64,000 bases of DNA from Bacteroidota bacterium (GCA_017860455.1 JAGDMF010000004.1:1-64000), one strand, 5' to 3'. Counted from the stretch's first letter, positions 52,279-61,768 are shown. Translations and numbers: made by a program. Notes: generated by a model from the sequence alone, not told the origin.

Positions 52279-52722
52279 ATGAAAAAATTTGCACTCTCCT
52301 GTATCGCAATATGCTTATTGTTAACCGGTTGTAAGTATGATGAAGGTCCATTTATCAGTTTAAGAGAAGCTGAAACCCGTTTGGTTGGGGTTTGGGAACT
52401 GATTAATGTTTACAAAAACGGGGAAATACCCGAAACAGTTCCTTACGCTGCTTATAAACCCGGAACCTATTATACTTTTTATTTTGACTATTTAATGTCC
52501 GTTACTGCCATAGTAAACAATAATGTGAGAGAGTCAACCCAAGGTTTCTGGAGGTTTTTAGATAACGAAAAAAACCTCGAAGTTCAATTCCAACTTCCGG
52601 GAGAATCCTATTTTTACGAAGCTCAAATCAAGAGACTTACCATGTCTGAACTCCGTTATGAGTTTACTGACGATGAAGGTAATGTTTGGCGCTTTGAAAT
52701 GTTTTCCAGATCACATTACTAA
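52279..52722 (+). CDS. Lipocalin-like lipoprotein
   Basis: A 147-residue protein with a clear lipoprotein signal: hydrophobic 5-16, lipobox LLTGC with Cys18. The following KYDEG resembles the K-acidic-acidic export tag described for surface lipoproteins in this phylum, so it may face outside. The body has the short beta-barrel pattern of small lipocalin-like lipoproteins in Bacteroidota (GVWELINVYKNG, YYTFYFDY, GFWRFLDNEKNLEVQF, TMSELRYEFTDDEG). Function unknown. It converges on pfkA with a 4-bp overlap of stop regions. Confidence 0.8.
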   Translation: MKKFALSCIAICLLLTGCKYDEGPFISLREAETRLVGVWELINVYKNGEIPETVPYAAYKPGTYYTFYFDYLMSVTAIVNNNVRESTQGFWRFLDNEKNLEVQFQLPGESYFYEAQIKRLTMSELRYEFTDDEGNVWRFEMFSRSHY

Positions 52723-53819
52723 TCTCCAAAAGAGATCCCGATTTTTTTAGCGGTATTCACCAGGGAACTGGTTTCCGGATCAACATTGTTTGGTCTTTTA
52801 ACAGCTTCATCTAAAGAAACATACGTAATTTCCGGATGGCGGTAAGATACCATTGTTCTGTATTTTTGATCTTTAACCAATTCAAATGCCTTAACTCCAA
52901 ATGCAGTCGCCAGAATCCGATCGTAGGCAACAGGAGTACCTCCACGTTGTAAATGGCCTAATACCATCACCCGAATATCGTGTTTAACCCCTAATTGTTC
53001 CAATTCCAATTTCAATTTATCTCCAACTCCTCCTAATTTGATGTTAGGATCTCCTAAAGCTGTTGGTTTGACACCTGTAATCTTTCCGTCCAACCCTTTT
53101 GCACCTTCTGCAATCACAATATTACAAAAACCACGTCCGGATTTATAACGGGACTCGATTTTTTCAACAATTTTTTTAGGATCATATTCTATTTCAGGGA
53201 TGATACAAACTTCTGCACCACCAGCTATGGCTGAATGTAAAGCGATCCATCCGGCATCACGCCCCATCACTTCCAAAATAAATACACGACTATGACTGGA
53301 AGCTGTGGTCACGAGTTTATCCACTGCCTCGGTTGCAATCTGAACAGCAGTTTGAAAGCCAAATGTGAAATCAGTGGATGATAAATCGTTATCGATTGTT
53401 TTTGGTACTCCAACGATATTGATTCCCATATCTGCCAATTGAATAGAGATTCTTTGAGAACCATCGCCGCCAATACTGATAATCACATCAATTCCTAAAT
53501 TGTCGATTCTTTTTTTAAACAATTCGGAACGATCCTCCTCTTTCCAACTCCCATCCGGTTGTTGAACCGGAAAGTGAAAAGGGCCCCCTTTATTGGTCGT
53601 TTTGATGATGGTGCCTCCATTGACATGAATTCCGGCCACATCTTTGTCTTTTAAATCCACAATTTCCACATCATCTTTCAAAAGTCCGTTATACGATTCG
53701 ATACATCCAATCACTTCCCAATCTCCTTCATATTCAGCGCTTTTAACGATTCCTCTAATCACTGCATTCAATCCGGGACAATCACCGCCACCCGTTACAA
53801 CCAATACTTTTTTTGCCAT
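52719..53819 (-). CDS. pfkA: 6-phosphofructokinase (ATP-type residue, PPi-type lysine)
   Basis: A 366-residue phosphofructokinase for the glycolytic step fructose-6-P to fructose-1,6-bisP. The nucleotide loop is VTGGGDCPGLNAVIRG. The donor-specificity motif is GGDGS with Gly120 (ATP-type), while the catalytic motif reads PKTIDND with Lys140 where E. coli has Gly (a lysine is typical of PPi-using and related clades). GRDAGWIALHSA follows. The start is the ATG at 53817-53819; a longer frame up to 53885 lies upstream of the promoter box. Donor preference is therefore uncertain, though Gly120 favours ATP. Confidence 0.95.
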   Translation of the reverse strand: MAKKVLVVTGGGDCPGLNAVIRGIVKSAEYEGDWEVIGCIESYNGLLKDDVEIVDLKDKDVAGIHVNGGTIIKTTNKGGPFHFPVQQPDGSWKEEDRSELFKKRIDNLGIDVIISIGGDGSQRISIQLADMGINIVGVPKTIDNDLSSTDFTFGFQTAVQIATEAVDKLVTTASSHSRVFILEVMGRDAGWIALHSAIAGGAEVCIIPEIEYDPKKIVEKIESRYKSGRGFCNIVIAEGAKGLDGKITGVKPTALGDPNIKLGGVGDKLKLELEQLGVKHDIRVMVLGHLQRGGTPVAYDRILATAFGVKAFELVKDQKYRTMVSYRHPEITYVSLDEAVKRPNNVDPETSSLVNTAKKIGISFGD

Positions 53820-53833
53820 ACTGTTTTTTTTTG

Positions 53834-53841
53834 CAAAAGTA
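53834..53841 (-). promoter_or_regulatory. -7 box of pfkA (TACTTTTG)
   Basis: TAnnTTTG on the minus strand 14 nt before the pfkA ATG. It stands divergent from, and 34 bp from, the promoter of the T9SS-B gene. Confidence 0.7.
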
Positions 53842-53874
53842 ACATAAAATTGCTCTATCAGGCAACTTTTTATA

Positions 53875-53882
53875 TATTTTTG
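53875..53882 (+). promoter_or_regulatory. -7 box of the T9SS-B/DUF4292/queG/kdsD/rluD operon (TATTTTTG)
   Basis: A perfect TAnnTTTG on the plus strand 27 nt before the ATG at 53910, on the opposite side of the divergent region from pfkA. Confidence 0.7.
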
Positions 53883-53909
53883 CATCTAAGAAAAAAAGTT
53901 TTAAAACGT

Positions 53910-56807
53910 ATGAATAAAAAGTTTTTATTTTCACTCTTTCTCTTTGTAGGAATCTCATTTATGGGAAATACTCTAAAGGCTGAAATTATCAATATGTATC
54001 ACGGCACTCAAACAACAGATGAGGGTAAGTTTTATGATGAAGGAGGTTCTTTGAATAATTATCCGGCAACCAATTTAGGAACGATGACACTTACTTTAGA
54101 GTCCTCAACCTATTATAATTTCGGTTCCGGTTTTGTTCCCAGCTTGCTCCAGTTCAATTTTACTATGTTTGCCATTGGTTTCGGAGATACCCTTTTTATT
54201 TATGATGGGCAGGATCAGAACGCGCCTTTAATTGGTGCTTATAGTGGGGTGAATAGTCCCGGTTTGGTCACATCATCGACCAAATTTATCACTTTTGTAT
54301 TTTACTCTGACGGCATTGCTGATTTGAACGGATTAAATACCGGATGGAATGCTGACTTTGATTATTATTTCAATACTCCTAAAGTTTTTAATCTATCACC
54401 TGCATTGGTTTTTACTGAAAACGAAACCTGTAATGCGATTCTTTACGATTCAGGTGGTCCAACCAACAATTTTACTTCTGGCGAGGATAAAACTATTGTT
54501 TTTACATCACAGTTAGGAACTTATATTAAAGCAAAAAAAATTACATTTGATGTAGGTACCAACATCTTAGAAATTTGGGACGGAAACCTTTCCTCTGACC
54601 CTACCAATGCTCGTAGAATAGGCTATTTCAAAAATGGATTTTTACCTCCCGATTCTTTGATTTCCAGTGGGCCAAGTATGTCTTTTAGATTTGTAACCAC
54701 ATCCACCGGACCAGGTTTTAGATTTGATATTTCTTGTGTTCAGGAAATATTCCTACAAGGACAAAATGAATCAGCTTGCCCGAAAATTGAATTAGGACCT
54801 TATGTTGTTAATGGCACATTTATTCCACAAGATACAATAGTTTTTGATTGTAGTAATCCAATGATACTCCTATATGCAAATATTAAAGCACCTGGATTAC
54901 CAACAGCAGACTACACCCTTCAAAGTATTCCTTATAACCCGCCATTTCCATGGTATGGGAATGGGTTGTCACCAGCAGTTATGACTGACGATGTTTGGTT
55001 TGGTAATGTAAATTTACCCAATAGTCCACTTTTCAGTTTTTCTTTTTATGGACAAAGTTATTCATCTCTTAGTCCAGGTGCAAATGGAGCTGTTTCTTTT
55101 AATCCTCATAGTGGACCATCGGGTTATGTGTTTGATGTCAATATACCCAATATTACAAGCCCAACTTATGCATTTAATGTTTCTGGTTCTTATGATCATA
55201 AAAATTCAATTTTTGGGATTTTACAAGATACTGACCCTTTTTATGTAACGACATCAGGTAATGATATTGGTGGAATCTGGTATGGTTTTCAAGGAGAATT
55301 TCCTTGTCGTGCGTTTGTAATGTCCTTTAATAGACTTCCGTTATATGGAAATCATGCTTATCCTCCTTCATTTCAAAATGACACTACAGCATCATATCAA
55401 ATTGTAATATATGAAGGTTCAAATATTATAGAAGTTCATGTTAAACAAAGAATTGGTTATTCATCTACAAATGGAGGTAGAAGTTTGCTAGGTCTTCTTA
55501 ATGCAGGTGGTAATCAAGCAGTTGTACCTCCTGGGAGGAATACTGGAAACTGGGATGCAATTCAAGAAGCGTGGCGTTTTATTCCTATTTCTCCTATTGA
55601 TAACATAGAAGCTGTTTGGTATAAAAATTCAGTTACCCCTGAAAATTTAATAACAAACAACAATCTTGATGAAAAAGTGTTAGCTGTTTCTCCTGAAGAA
55701 ACAACAAGATATATTGGTAAATTAGAGTTTCCTACACCTATTGGAACATCCTATATCCTTTATGACACAATAGTTGTTGTTGTTAATAGACCTGCCATTA
55801 ATGCCACATCTTCTGTACCTTCAGTGTGTCCTGGTGAACCAGTTGAACTTACAATCAATACTGTTAATCCCGATGAAGCAGATCAGTTAGCATCATTTCA
55901 ATGGTATGATGGATCAATATTAGTTGGAACGAACCAAACTATTGAAGTTTCACCTATGGTTTCTACAGATTATCATGTTATTATAACATATACGAATAAC
56001 TGTGAAAAGAATGATACAGTATCAATTATAGTTCCAGAACTTGATAAACCTGTCATTGTTGGAGATACTGTTTTATGCTCCGGTGAAAGATCTGTTCTTA
56101 CTGTTACCAATGCTGTTGGGGACTATTCCTGGAGTACAGGTGCCAATATTCAGGCCATTACCGTGTCTCCATCAACAACTACCGAATTTACAGTTGATGT
56201 TACGACTGATATTGGTTGCATTACAAGAGATACTATTTTAGTATATGTGAATCCATCTCCAGTAGCAGGTTTCTCACCAAATCCTCCTCATGTTTATGTT
56301 GAAAATGGGGAAGGTCCGGTTAGTTTTGTGAACTTATCTCAAATGGCATTTAATTATTTATGGAACTTTGGAGATCAGTACAGTATCGAGTCTGACAATA
56401 CTTCTGACCTGGAATCACCAACTCATATTTATACCAGAGCCGGAAAATATAAAGTTTCCCTTACTGTAGAAACTGAAGAGGGTTGTACCGATTCAACCAG
56501 CAATTTTGTGATAGTTGAAGTACCTTACTTCTTTTATGCGCCCAATGCATTTACCCCTAATAATGATGGAATCAATGACCTTTTCTATGTAAGTGGCGAA
56601 GGAATCGATCCTGATCAATTTGAAATGCTGATTTTTAATCGTTTTGGAAACTTAATCTTCAGATCGACCACTCCATTCGATTATTGGGATGGTAGAACAT
56701 CCGACGGATCTTTATCTCCTGCAGGTGCTTATGTTTATTTAATTTCAACTTTAGATATGGATGGTAATCCGAAAAGATATGATGGGACAGTTAACCTGAT
56801 CAGATAA
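53910..56807 (+). CDS. Surface/secreted protein with PKD domain and type B T9SS sorting domain
   Basis: A 965-residue exported protein with signal peptide (1-24, ending LKAE). Domains in order: two CUB-like beta-sandwich repeats (about 30-290), a nidogen-like module (about 340-590) with SFSFYGQSYSSLSPGANGAV and ending EAWRFIPI, two Ig-like repeats (about 600-800), a PKD domain (about 800-885, NYLWNFGDQ) and the gliding-motility-associated type B sorting domain (about 885-965: PNAFTPNNDGINDLF, LIFNRFGNLIF, WDGRTSDG). It should be secreted by the T9SS and bound at the surface or released. The start at 53910 is chosen over an upstream ATG (53850) because the promoter box lies between them. Confidence 0.92.
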   Translation: MNKKFLFSLFLFVGISFMGNTLKAEIINMYHGTQTTDEGKFYDEGGSLNNYPATNLGTMTLTLESSTYYNFGSGFVPSLLQFNFTMFAIGFGDTLFIYDGQDQNAPLIGAYSGVNSPGLVTSSTKFITFVFYSDGIADLNGLNTGWNADFDYYFNTPKVFNLSPALVFTENETCNAILYDSGGPTNNFTSGEDKTIVFTSQLGTYIKAKKITFDVGTNILEIWDGNLSSDPTNARRIGYFKNGFLPPDSLISSGPSMSFRFVTTSTGPGFRFDISCVQEIFLQGQNESACPKIELGPYVVNGTFIPQDTIVFDCSNPMILLYANIKAPGLPTADYTLQSIPYNPPFPWYGNGLSPAVMTDDVWFGNVNLPNSPLFSFSFYGQSYSSLSPGANGAVSFNPHSGPSGYVFDVNIPNITSPTYAFNVSGSYDHKNSIFGILQDTDPFYVTTSGNDIGGIWYGFQGEFPCRAFVMSFNRLPLYGNHAYPPSFQNDTTASYQIVIYEGSNIIEVHVKQRIGYSSTNGGRSLLGLLNAGGNQAVVPPGRNTGNWDAIQEAWRFIPISPIDNIEAVWYKNSVTPENLITNNNLDEKVLAVSPEETTRYIGKLEFPTPIGTSYILYDTIVVVVNRPAINATSSVPSVCPGEPVELTINTVNPDEADQLASFQWYDGSILVGTNQTIEVSPMVSTDYHVIITYTNNCEKNDTVSIIVPELDKPVIVGDTVLCSGERSVLTVTNAVGDYSWSTGANIQAITVSPSTTTEFTVDVTTDIGCITRDTILVYVNPSPVAGFSPNPPHVYVENGEGPVSFVNLSQMAFNYLWNFGDQYSIESDNTSDLESPTHIYTRAGKYKVSLTVETEEGCTDSTSNFVIVEVPYFFYAPNAFTPNNDGINDLFYVSGEGIDPDQFEMLIFNRFGNLIFRSTTPFDYWDGRTSDGSLSPAGAYVYLISTLDMDGNPKRYDGTVNLIR

Positions 56808-56808
56808 A

Positions 56809-57672
56809 ATGAATGAAAAGATAGTTAAATTTAAAATATATTTTCAATCTTCCAAACTAATCATCGCTGCATTCGTGGCGATGATTTCGTTATTTGGATG
56901 TAAAAGCACCCAAATGGTTACTGAAAATAAAATTCCTCAAAGTTCACCAATCGTTCCCGATACTTCAATAGCTCAGTTTCCTTCTATTGATACGATTCTT
57001 CCCTTACAATATTCTGATATTAAAACCATTAATCAATATGATTATGAATGGATCTCTTACCGAGCTAAAACGAATTATACCATCAATGAAAATAATGGGG
57101 AGTGTAATCTCTATTTTGTAAATCGGATTGACAGCATTATCTACCTCAATATCAATCTTGCCGGAATAGAAGTGATTAGAATGGTTCTGACACCGGATGA
57201 GGTGATCTATGTCAATAAACTAAACAAAACATTTTATAAGGGTGAATTTTTGTTATTTCAAAAAATTGCCGGAGTTCCCGTTACTTTTGATATGATTCAG
57301 GCGATTTTGAATGGTAAAGATTTTCAAAATTTTGATTCTATATTTACTATTTCTGAAGAACCGGATCAAGTAATACTTCAAACCAATACCAGAAAAGAAA
57401 AAAACAAAGATCTTTATATCATTCAAAAAATGATATTAAATAAAGAGCTTTTGATGATTCAAAATCTGATCACTGTAAAATCTAACCTTCGTAAATTAAA
57501 TATGGAGTATCTCAATTACCAACCGGTTGAACCTCATTTTTGTTTTCAGGAAATGAGATTGGAAACGGCAAATATTAAAATGAATTTAATCTTAAAAAAT
57601 ATCAAATACAACACACCTGGTCCGACCTACATTACTATTCCTGAAAGTTTTACTCCTGTTGATTTAAAATAA
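56809..57672 (+). CDS. DUF4292 family lipoprotein
   Basis: A 287-residue protein with a lipoprotein signal (hydrophobic 17-29, lipid-anchor Cys31 in SLFGCKSTQ). The body matches DUF4292 (WISYRAKTNYTI near 80; VNLN...GIEVIRMVLTPDEVIYVNKLNKTFYKG-type segment near 120-150), a Bacteroidota family with LolA/LolB-like features that is thought to handle lipoproteins or other amphipathic cargo. One base separates it from the T9SS-B gene and one base from queG. Function inferred only from fold resemblance. Confidence 0.85.
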   Translation: MNEKIVKFKIYFQSSKLIIAAFVAMISLFGCKSTQMVTENKIPQSSPIVPDTSIAQFPSIDTILPLQYSDIKTINQYDYEWISYRAKTNYTINENNGECNLYFVNRIDSIIYLNINLAGIEVIRMVLTPDEVIYVNKLNKTFYKGEFLLFQKIAGVPVTFDMIQAILNGKDFQNFDSIFTISEEPDQVILQTNTRKEKNKDLYIIQKMILNKELLMIQNLITVKSNLRKLNMEYLNYQPVEPHFCFQEMRLETANIKMNLILKNIKYNTPGPTYITIPESFTPVDLK

Positions 57673-57673
57673 T

Positions 57674-58588
57674 ATGATCTCTTTAACAAACCAATCAATT
57701 AAAAAAGAAGCTCAGAATTGTGACTTTTCATTTTGTGGTATTGCAAAACTGGAAACTTTTACTCAGGAGAAAATCCGGTTTGAAAATGCGATTAAAAATG
57801 GATATCATGCCAATATGGGCTATTTGGAAAGAGATATTGATGCCCGTTTTAATCCGAATCATCTCTTGTCTGATTGTCAATCTGTTGTAGTTTTGTTATT
57901 CAATTATTATACAGGAAAATCATTGAACTCTTCTTACAGAATATCAAAATATGCATTTGTTCAGGATTATCACCACCTGGTAACCCAACAAATTGAAAAG
58001 CTGGTGGAGATTATGAAATCTGATGGAACGCAGTTTAATTATAAAATTTCAGTAGATTCAGGAAAAATTTCAGAGAAAAATTGGGCCATTAAGGCTGGTT
58101 TGGGAAATTTTGGAAAAAATGGCCTCCTGATCACACCTAAAGGATCTTACTTTTTTATTGGTTTGCTTCTTTTAGATCAAAAAATGGACTTATATGATCA
58201 AAATGAACCCAATTCACTACCATCATGTGGGAATTGTACTCTTTGCATCGATAATTGTCCTACCCAGGCGATTGTAAAACCTTATGTGATTGATGCAAAA
58301 AGATGTTTGTCCTATCAAACATTATCTAATAAAACACCTGATTATGATTTAGTTAAGGAACATTCCTGGATCTATGGTTGTGATGTTTGTCAGGAGGTGT
58401 GTCCCAAAAATAAAAAATCTGAAATAAATGATTTTGCGGTAACCAATTCTTCCCTATTTTTGCACTTTGAAGATTCCGACTTTGAAAATTTGTCAAAAGA
58501 GGAGTTTGATCACTATTTTTCTAACACATCAATAGGATCAAAAGGGTTCGAAAAATTGATTCAATTTATAAAAAATAAACAAAAATGA
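57674..58588 (+). CDS. queG: Epoxyqueuosine reductase
   Basis: A 304-residue cobalamin- and [4Fe-4S]-dependent enzyme for the last step of queuosine synthesis in tRNA. Two ferredoxin-like motifs are visible: CGNCTLCIDNCP (about 183-194) and CDVCQEVCP (about 235-243). The conserved AIKAGLGNFGKNG cobalamin-side motif precedes them. The family is usually 310-380 residues, and Bacteroidota forms are near 310, so it is complete. Its ATGA stop/start overlap with kdsD implies coupling. No other queuosine genes are in the window. Confidence 0.93.
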   Translation: MISLTNQSIKKEAQNCDFSFCGIAKLETFTQEKIRFENAIKNGYHANMGYLERDIDARFNPNHLLSDCQSVVVLLFNYYTGKSLNSSYRISKYAFVQDYHHLVTQQIEKLVEIMKSDGTQFNYKISVDSGKISEKNWAIKAGLGNFGKNGLLITPKGSYFFIGLLLLDQKMDLYDQNEPNSLPSCGNCTLCIDNCPTQAIVKPYVIDAKRCLSYQTLSNKTPDYDLVKEHSWIYGCDVCQEVCPKNKKSEINDFAVTNSSLFLHFEDSDFENLSKEEFDHYFSNTSIGSKGFEKLIQFIKNKQK

Positions 58589-59544
58589 GTGATATGATCG
58601 AAAGGGCAAAACAGGTTCTCCAAGAGGAAGCTGATGCCATAATTCGTATGAAAGAACTTATAAATGAGGATTTTGTAAAAAGTTTAGACCTTATATTAAA
58701 TGCCAAAGGACGAATTATAGTTACAGGAATTGGAAAAAGTGCGATCATTGGACAAAAAATTGTGGCAACTTTTAATTCAACCGGAACTCCTGCGATTTTT
58801 ATGCATGCTGCAGAAGCGATTCATGGTGATTTAGGAATCATTCAACCGGATGATGTTGTTTTGTGTCTTTCTAAAAGTGGAAATACTCCTGAAATATCGG
58901 TGTTGATGCCCTATTTTAAATTAAGTGGAAATAAAATTATCGCTATTGTAGGTGATGCCAATTCATTTTTAGCTCAGGAAGCTGATTTTGTTTTAGATTG
59001 CTCTATCGAGAAAGAAGCTTGTCCCAATAATCTGGCACCAACCTGTAGTTCAACTGCTCAACTGGTGTTAGGCGATGCCCTTGCCAGTTGCTTGATTGAA
59101 TTGCGCGGCTTTACATCACAGGATTTCGCTAAATACCACCCAGGTGGAATGTTAGGAAAAAGATTATATACAAAAGTAAAAGATTTATATCGTTTTAATG
59201 AAAAACCTTTTGTTTTTAAAAATTCATTAATGCCTGATGTTATTCTTGAAATCTCAGGTAAACGTCTTGGAATCACAGCTGTGATCGATGAAAATCAAGT
59301 GATTGGATGTATTACAGATGGTGACTTAAGAAGAATGTTGGAGAAACATACGGATTATTCAAACCTTAAAGCTGAAGAAGTGATGTCTGCCAATCCCAAA
59401 ACATTAACCGAAGATGTGCTGGCTGTGGAAGCTCTTGAATTAATGAAAAAGAAAAATATTACCAGTGTTTTTGTAGTGGATCATAATAGTAACTATTTGG
59501 GAGTATTACACTTACACGATATTATAAAAGAGGGAATTTACTAA
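58585..59544 (+). CDS. kdsD: D-arabinose 5-phosphate isomerase (KpsF/GutQ family)
   Basis: A 319-residue protein that interconverts ribulose-5-P and arabinose-5-P for Kdo (LPS core) synthesis. The N-terminal SIS sugar-isomerase domain shows VTGIGKSAIIGQKIVATFNS, MHAAEAIHGDLG and LCLSKSGNTPE. Two CBS domains follow (about 205-260 and 270-319, for example GCITDGDLRRMLE and SVFVVDHNSNYLG). Full length. Overlaps queG by 4 bp (ATGA); rluD follows after 36 bp. It indicates a Gram-negative envelope with Kdo. Confidence 0.95.
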   Translation: MSDMIERAKQVLQEEADAIIRMKELINEDFVKSLDLILNAKGRIIVTGIGKSAIIGQKIVATFNSTGTPAIFMHAAEAIHGDLGIIQPDDVVLCLSKSGNTPEISVLMPYFKLSGNKIIAIVGDANSFLAQEADFVLDCSIEKEACPNNLAPTCSSTAQLVLGDALASCLIELRGFTSQDFAKYHPGGMLGKRLYTKVKDLYRFNEKPFVFKNSLMPDVILEISGKRLGITAVIDENQVIGCITDGDLRRMLEKHTDYSNLKAEEVMSANPKTLTEDVLAVEALELMKKKNITSVFVVDHNSNYLGVLHLHDIIKEGIY

Positions 59545-59580
59545 ACCCTGAAACCAGTTAACCCCATAAAAGAGGATTTA

Positions 59581-60633
59581 ATGAAAGAAGAATTATTAGA
59601 TGAGATTCCCGGAAACGAGGAAAAGGATGAATTATACGAACATTTTAATTTTGAAGTAGATAGAGGTCAAAGTTTAACCCGAATGGATAAGTATTTGATG
59701 GGATTGATCCCTAATACTTCCAGAAATAAGATACAGAATGCGGTTAGGGCTAATTGTATTTTAGTAAACGGAAAACCTGAAAAATCAAATTACAAAGTAA
59801 AACCATTAGACAAAATCTCTGTTTTGATGCCTAATCCACCTCGAGATATAGAGATTATAGCAGAAGATATTCCTCTAAACGTAGTTTATGAAGATGATGA
59901 TGTGATTTTAATCAATAAAGAAGCGGGACTTGTTGTACATCCCGGTTACGGAAATTATACAGGTACTTTGGTGAATGCATTAACTTATCGGTTTTTAGGT
60001 AAAAAAACCAAAACCGGAGAGGAAATGAAACCGTATCTGGTACATAGAATCGATAAAAATACATCCGGAATTATTATTGTTGCTAAAAATGAATGGGCAC
60101 AGATCCATTTGGCTAAACAATTTTTTAATCATACCATTGATCGTAAATATTACGCATTGGTATGGGGAGATTTCAAAGAGGAGGAAGGAACTATCAATAT
60201 ACATGTAGGAAGAAATCCAAAAGATAGATTGGTGATGACCACTTTTCCGGAAGGAGAGCAAGGCAGACATGCGATAACCCATTGGAAAGTGGTGGAGCGA
60301 TTCGGGTATGTTACTTTAGTTGAATGTGTCCTCGAAACCGGTAGAACTCACCAAATCAGAATTCACATGAAATCGATTGGTCATCCCCTTTTTAACGATA
60401 CTACTTACGGTGGAAATGAGATCATCAAAGGAACCACTTTCTCCAAATACAAACAATATATTCACAATTGTTTTGAAATTATTCCACGTCAGGCGTTACA
60501 TGCCAAACAGTTAGGATTTGTTCACCCAACAACTGAAGCGTATATGTTTTTTGACTCCGATCTTCCTGCTGATATGACGCAAGTTTTGGATAAATGGAGA
60601 AACTATTCGAAGAATAAAGAATTGGAGGAATAA
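59581..60633 (+). CDS. rluD: 23S rRNA pseudouridine synthase RluD-type
   Basis: A 350-residue pseudouridine synthase with an N-terminal S4 RNA-binding domain (about 32-90, LTRMDKYLMGLIPNTSRNKIQ) and an RluA-family catalytic domain with Asp158 in HRIDKNTSG and TGRTHQIRIHM near 255. RluD modifies helix 69 of 23S rRNA. Its length and S4 domain separate it from the shorter RluA-family protein at 37175-37873. Last gene of the plus-strand operon; the family H repeat begins in its own stop codon (TAATGTGCTG). Confidence 0.92.
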   Translation: MKEELLDEIPGNEEKDELYEHFNFEVDRGQSLTRMDKYLMGLIPNTSRNKIQNAVRANCILVNGKPEKSNYKVKPLDKISVLMPNPPRDIEIIAEDIPLNVVYEDDDVILINKEAGLVVHPGYGNYTGTLVNALTYRFLGKKTKTGEEMKPYLVHRIDKNTSGIIIVAKNEWAQIHLAKQFFNHTIDRKYYALVWGDFKEEEGTINIHVGRNPKDRLVMTTFPEGEQGRHAITHWKVVERFGYVTLVECVLETGRTHQIRIHMKSIGHPLFNDTTYGGNEIIKGTTFSKYKQYIHNCFEIIPRQALHAKQLGFVHPTTEAYMFFDSDLPADMTQVLDKWRNYSKNKELEE

Positions 60634-60681
60634 TGTGCTGATGTGCTAATGTGTTGATGTGCTAATGTGCTAATGTGCTTA
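60633..60681. repeat. 8-nt tandem repeat, family H (ATGTGCTA)
   Basis: Six ATGTGCTA units (variants ATGTGCTG, ATGTGTTG) in 8-nt register begin at the last base of the rluD stop codon. The reverse complement TAGCACAT relates it to family G. One further copy occurs at 63958-63966 and a relic at about 184-191. Confidence 0.9.
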
Positions 60682-60716
60682 TATGGTAATATTGAAGATG
60701 TTTCAATTTTGAGATT

Positions 60717-61757
60717 TTAGAAATATGAATTTACAGCAAATTTATATTGTTCAATAAATATTTTTTTAAAGTTAGAAATATTATTTTGTTCATAAAATAA
60801 TAACATTGCTTTTTTGTAATCTAAAGAATCCACTGTCCTGAATGAAATTGGACAATAATTAAAGTTGATAAGTATGGCATTACTTACAATTCTAGCTGTT
60901 CTTTTATTCCCATCAACAAAAGGTTGAATATAAGATATTAATAATAAAATTAGTAATGCTTTCTCAAAAATATTGTCTTTATAATTCACCAAATTACACA
61001 TATTTGTAAGTGCTTCCTGAATTTGAAAGTAGTTATATAAAGGCCTGTAATTTGTTCCAGAAATTCCAACTCTACTTTTTCTAATTCTTTTATCATCTAT
61101 TAATTCTTTGATCAAAAAAGAATGAATATCTTCGATCTTTGAAATTTTTAATGGAATAATATAATCAGGATGTTCAATTATAAAGTCTATTGCATCTTTG
61201 TGATTGAGTAGCATTATAGCCTCCTCTTTTGTTTTACCTGCCGCAGTTTCCTTTTCTAAAAGTAATCTTTCTGTTTCCAAAAGGGAATATGTGTTTCCCT
61301 CTATCTGAGATGATTTCCAACTTAAATCAATCGCAAGTCGTTCTAGTTCTTTCCTGCGTTCAAGTGCAGAGAGTTTTAAAATATTGTTTTCAAATTTATT
61401 TTGAAATTGATTTAATTCGTTTAATTCAATCGTTGTAAAAATCGAATTTTCTTGAAGAAGATCAGAAATAAGCTGAAAATTATAACTGTCGTTGATTATT
61501 CTTTCATCAATCTCCTTTTCAAAATAGATATCCATGTCAATGGGGCAAACCATTTTGTATAAAGGAGATAGAAAATATTTTCTAGATTTCCCGTTTCCTT
61601 TAATTCTTAATATATTTTGATTGATTAATTTTGTAAGAATTCTCTTAGTTGTAGCATAACTAATCAATGAAGATTTAAATTCAAAAATTTCTTTTGAAGA
61701 TAAATCAGGTTTTTCCTTCAAAAGTTCAATAATTTCTAATTCATTTTTTTCTAACAT
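60717..61757 (-). CDS. Fic family protein with N-terminal winged helix and Gln in place of the catalytic His
   Basis: A 346-residue class II Fic protein. Residues 1-65 form a winged-helix-like DNA-binding domain (KEIFEFKSSLISYATTKRIL). The alpha-inh motif is S149-S-Q-I-E153-G. The Fic motif reads Q278-PFVDGNKRTAR, with Gln replacing the His essential for AMPylation. I recall other Fic subfamilies with QPF motifs, but cannot confirm. The ATG at 61757 is chosen over one at 61790 that lies upstream of the promoter box. It is flanked upstream by four TGAGCT motif copies that probably form its operator. Confidence 0.9.
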   Translation of the reverse strand: MLEKNELEIIELLKEKPDLSSKEIFEFKSSLISYATTKRILTKLINQNILRIKGNGKSRKYFLSPLYKMVCPIDMDIYFEKEIDERIINDSYNFQLISDLLQENSIFTTIELNELNQFQNKFENNILKLSALERRKELERLAIDLSWKSSQIEGNTYSLLETERLLLEKETAAGKTKEEAIMLLNHKDAIDFIIEHPDYIIPLKISKIEDIHSFLIKELIDDKRIRKSRVGISGTNYRPLYNYFQIQEALTNMCNLVNYKDNIFEKALLILLLISYIQPFVDGNKRTARIVSNAILINFNYCPISFRTVDSLDYKKAMLLFYEQNNISNFKKIFIEQYKFAVNSYF

Positions 61758-61768
61758 AATTATAAGTA

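Noticed and set aside
60717-61757. Fic toxin-antitoxin module
   Set aside because: No small antitoxin gene is adjacent; the inhibitory motif is internal and the catalytic His is missing.
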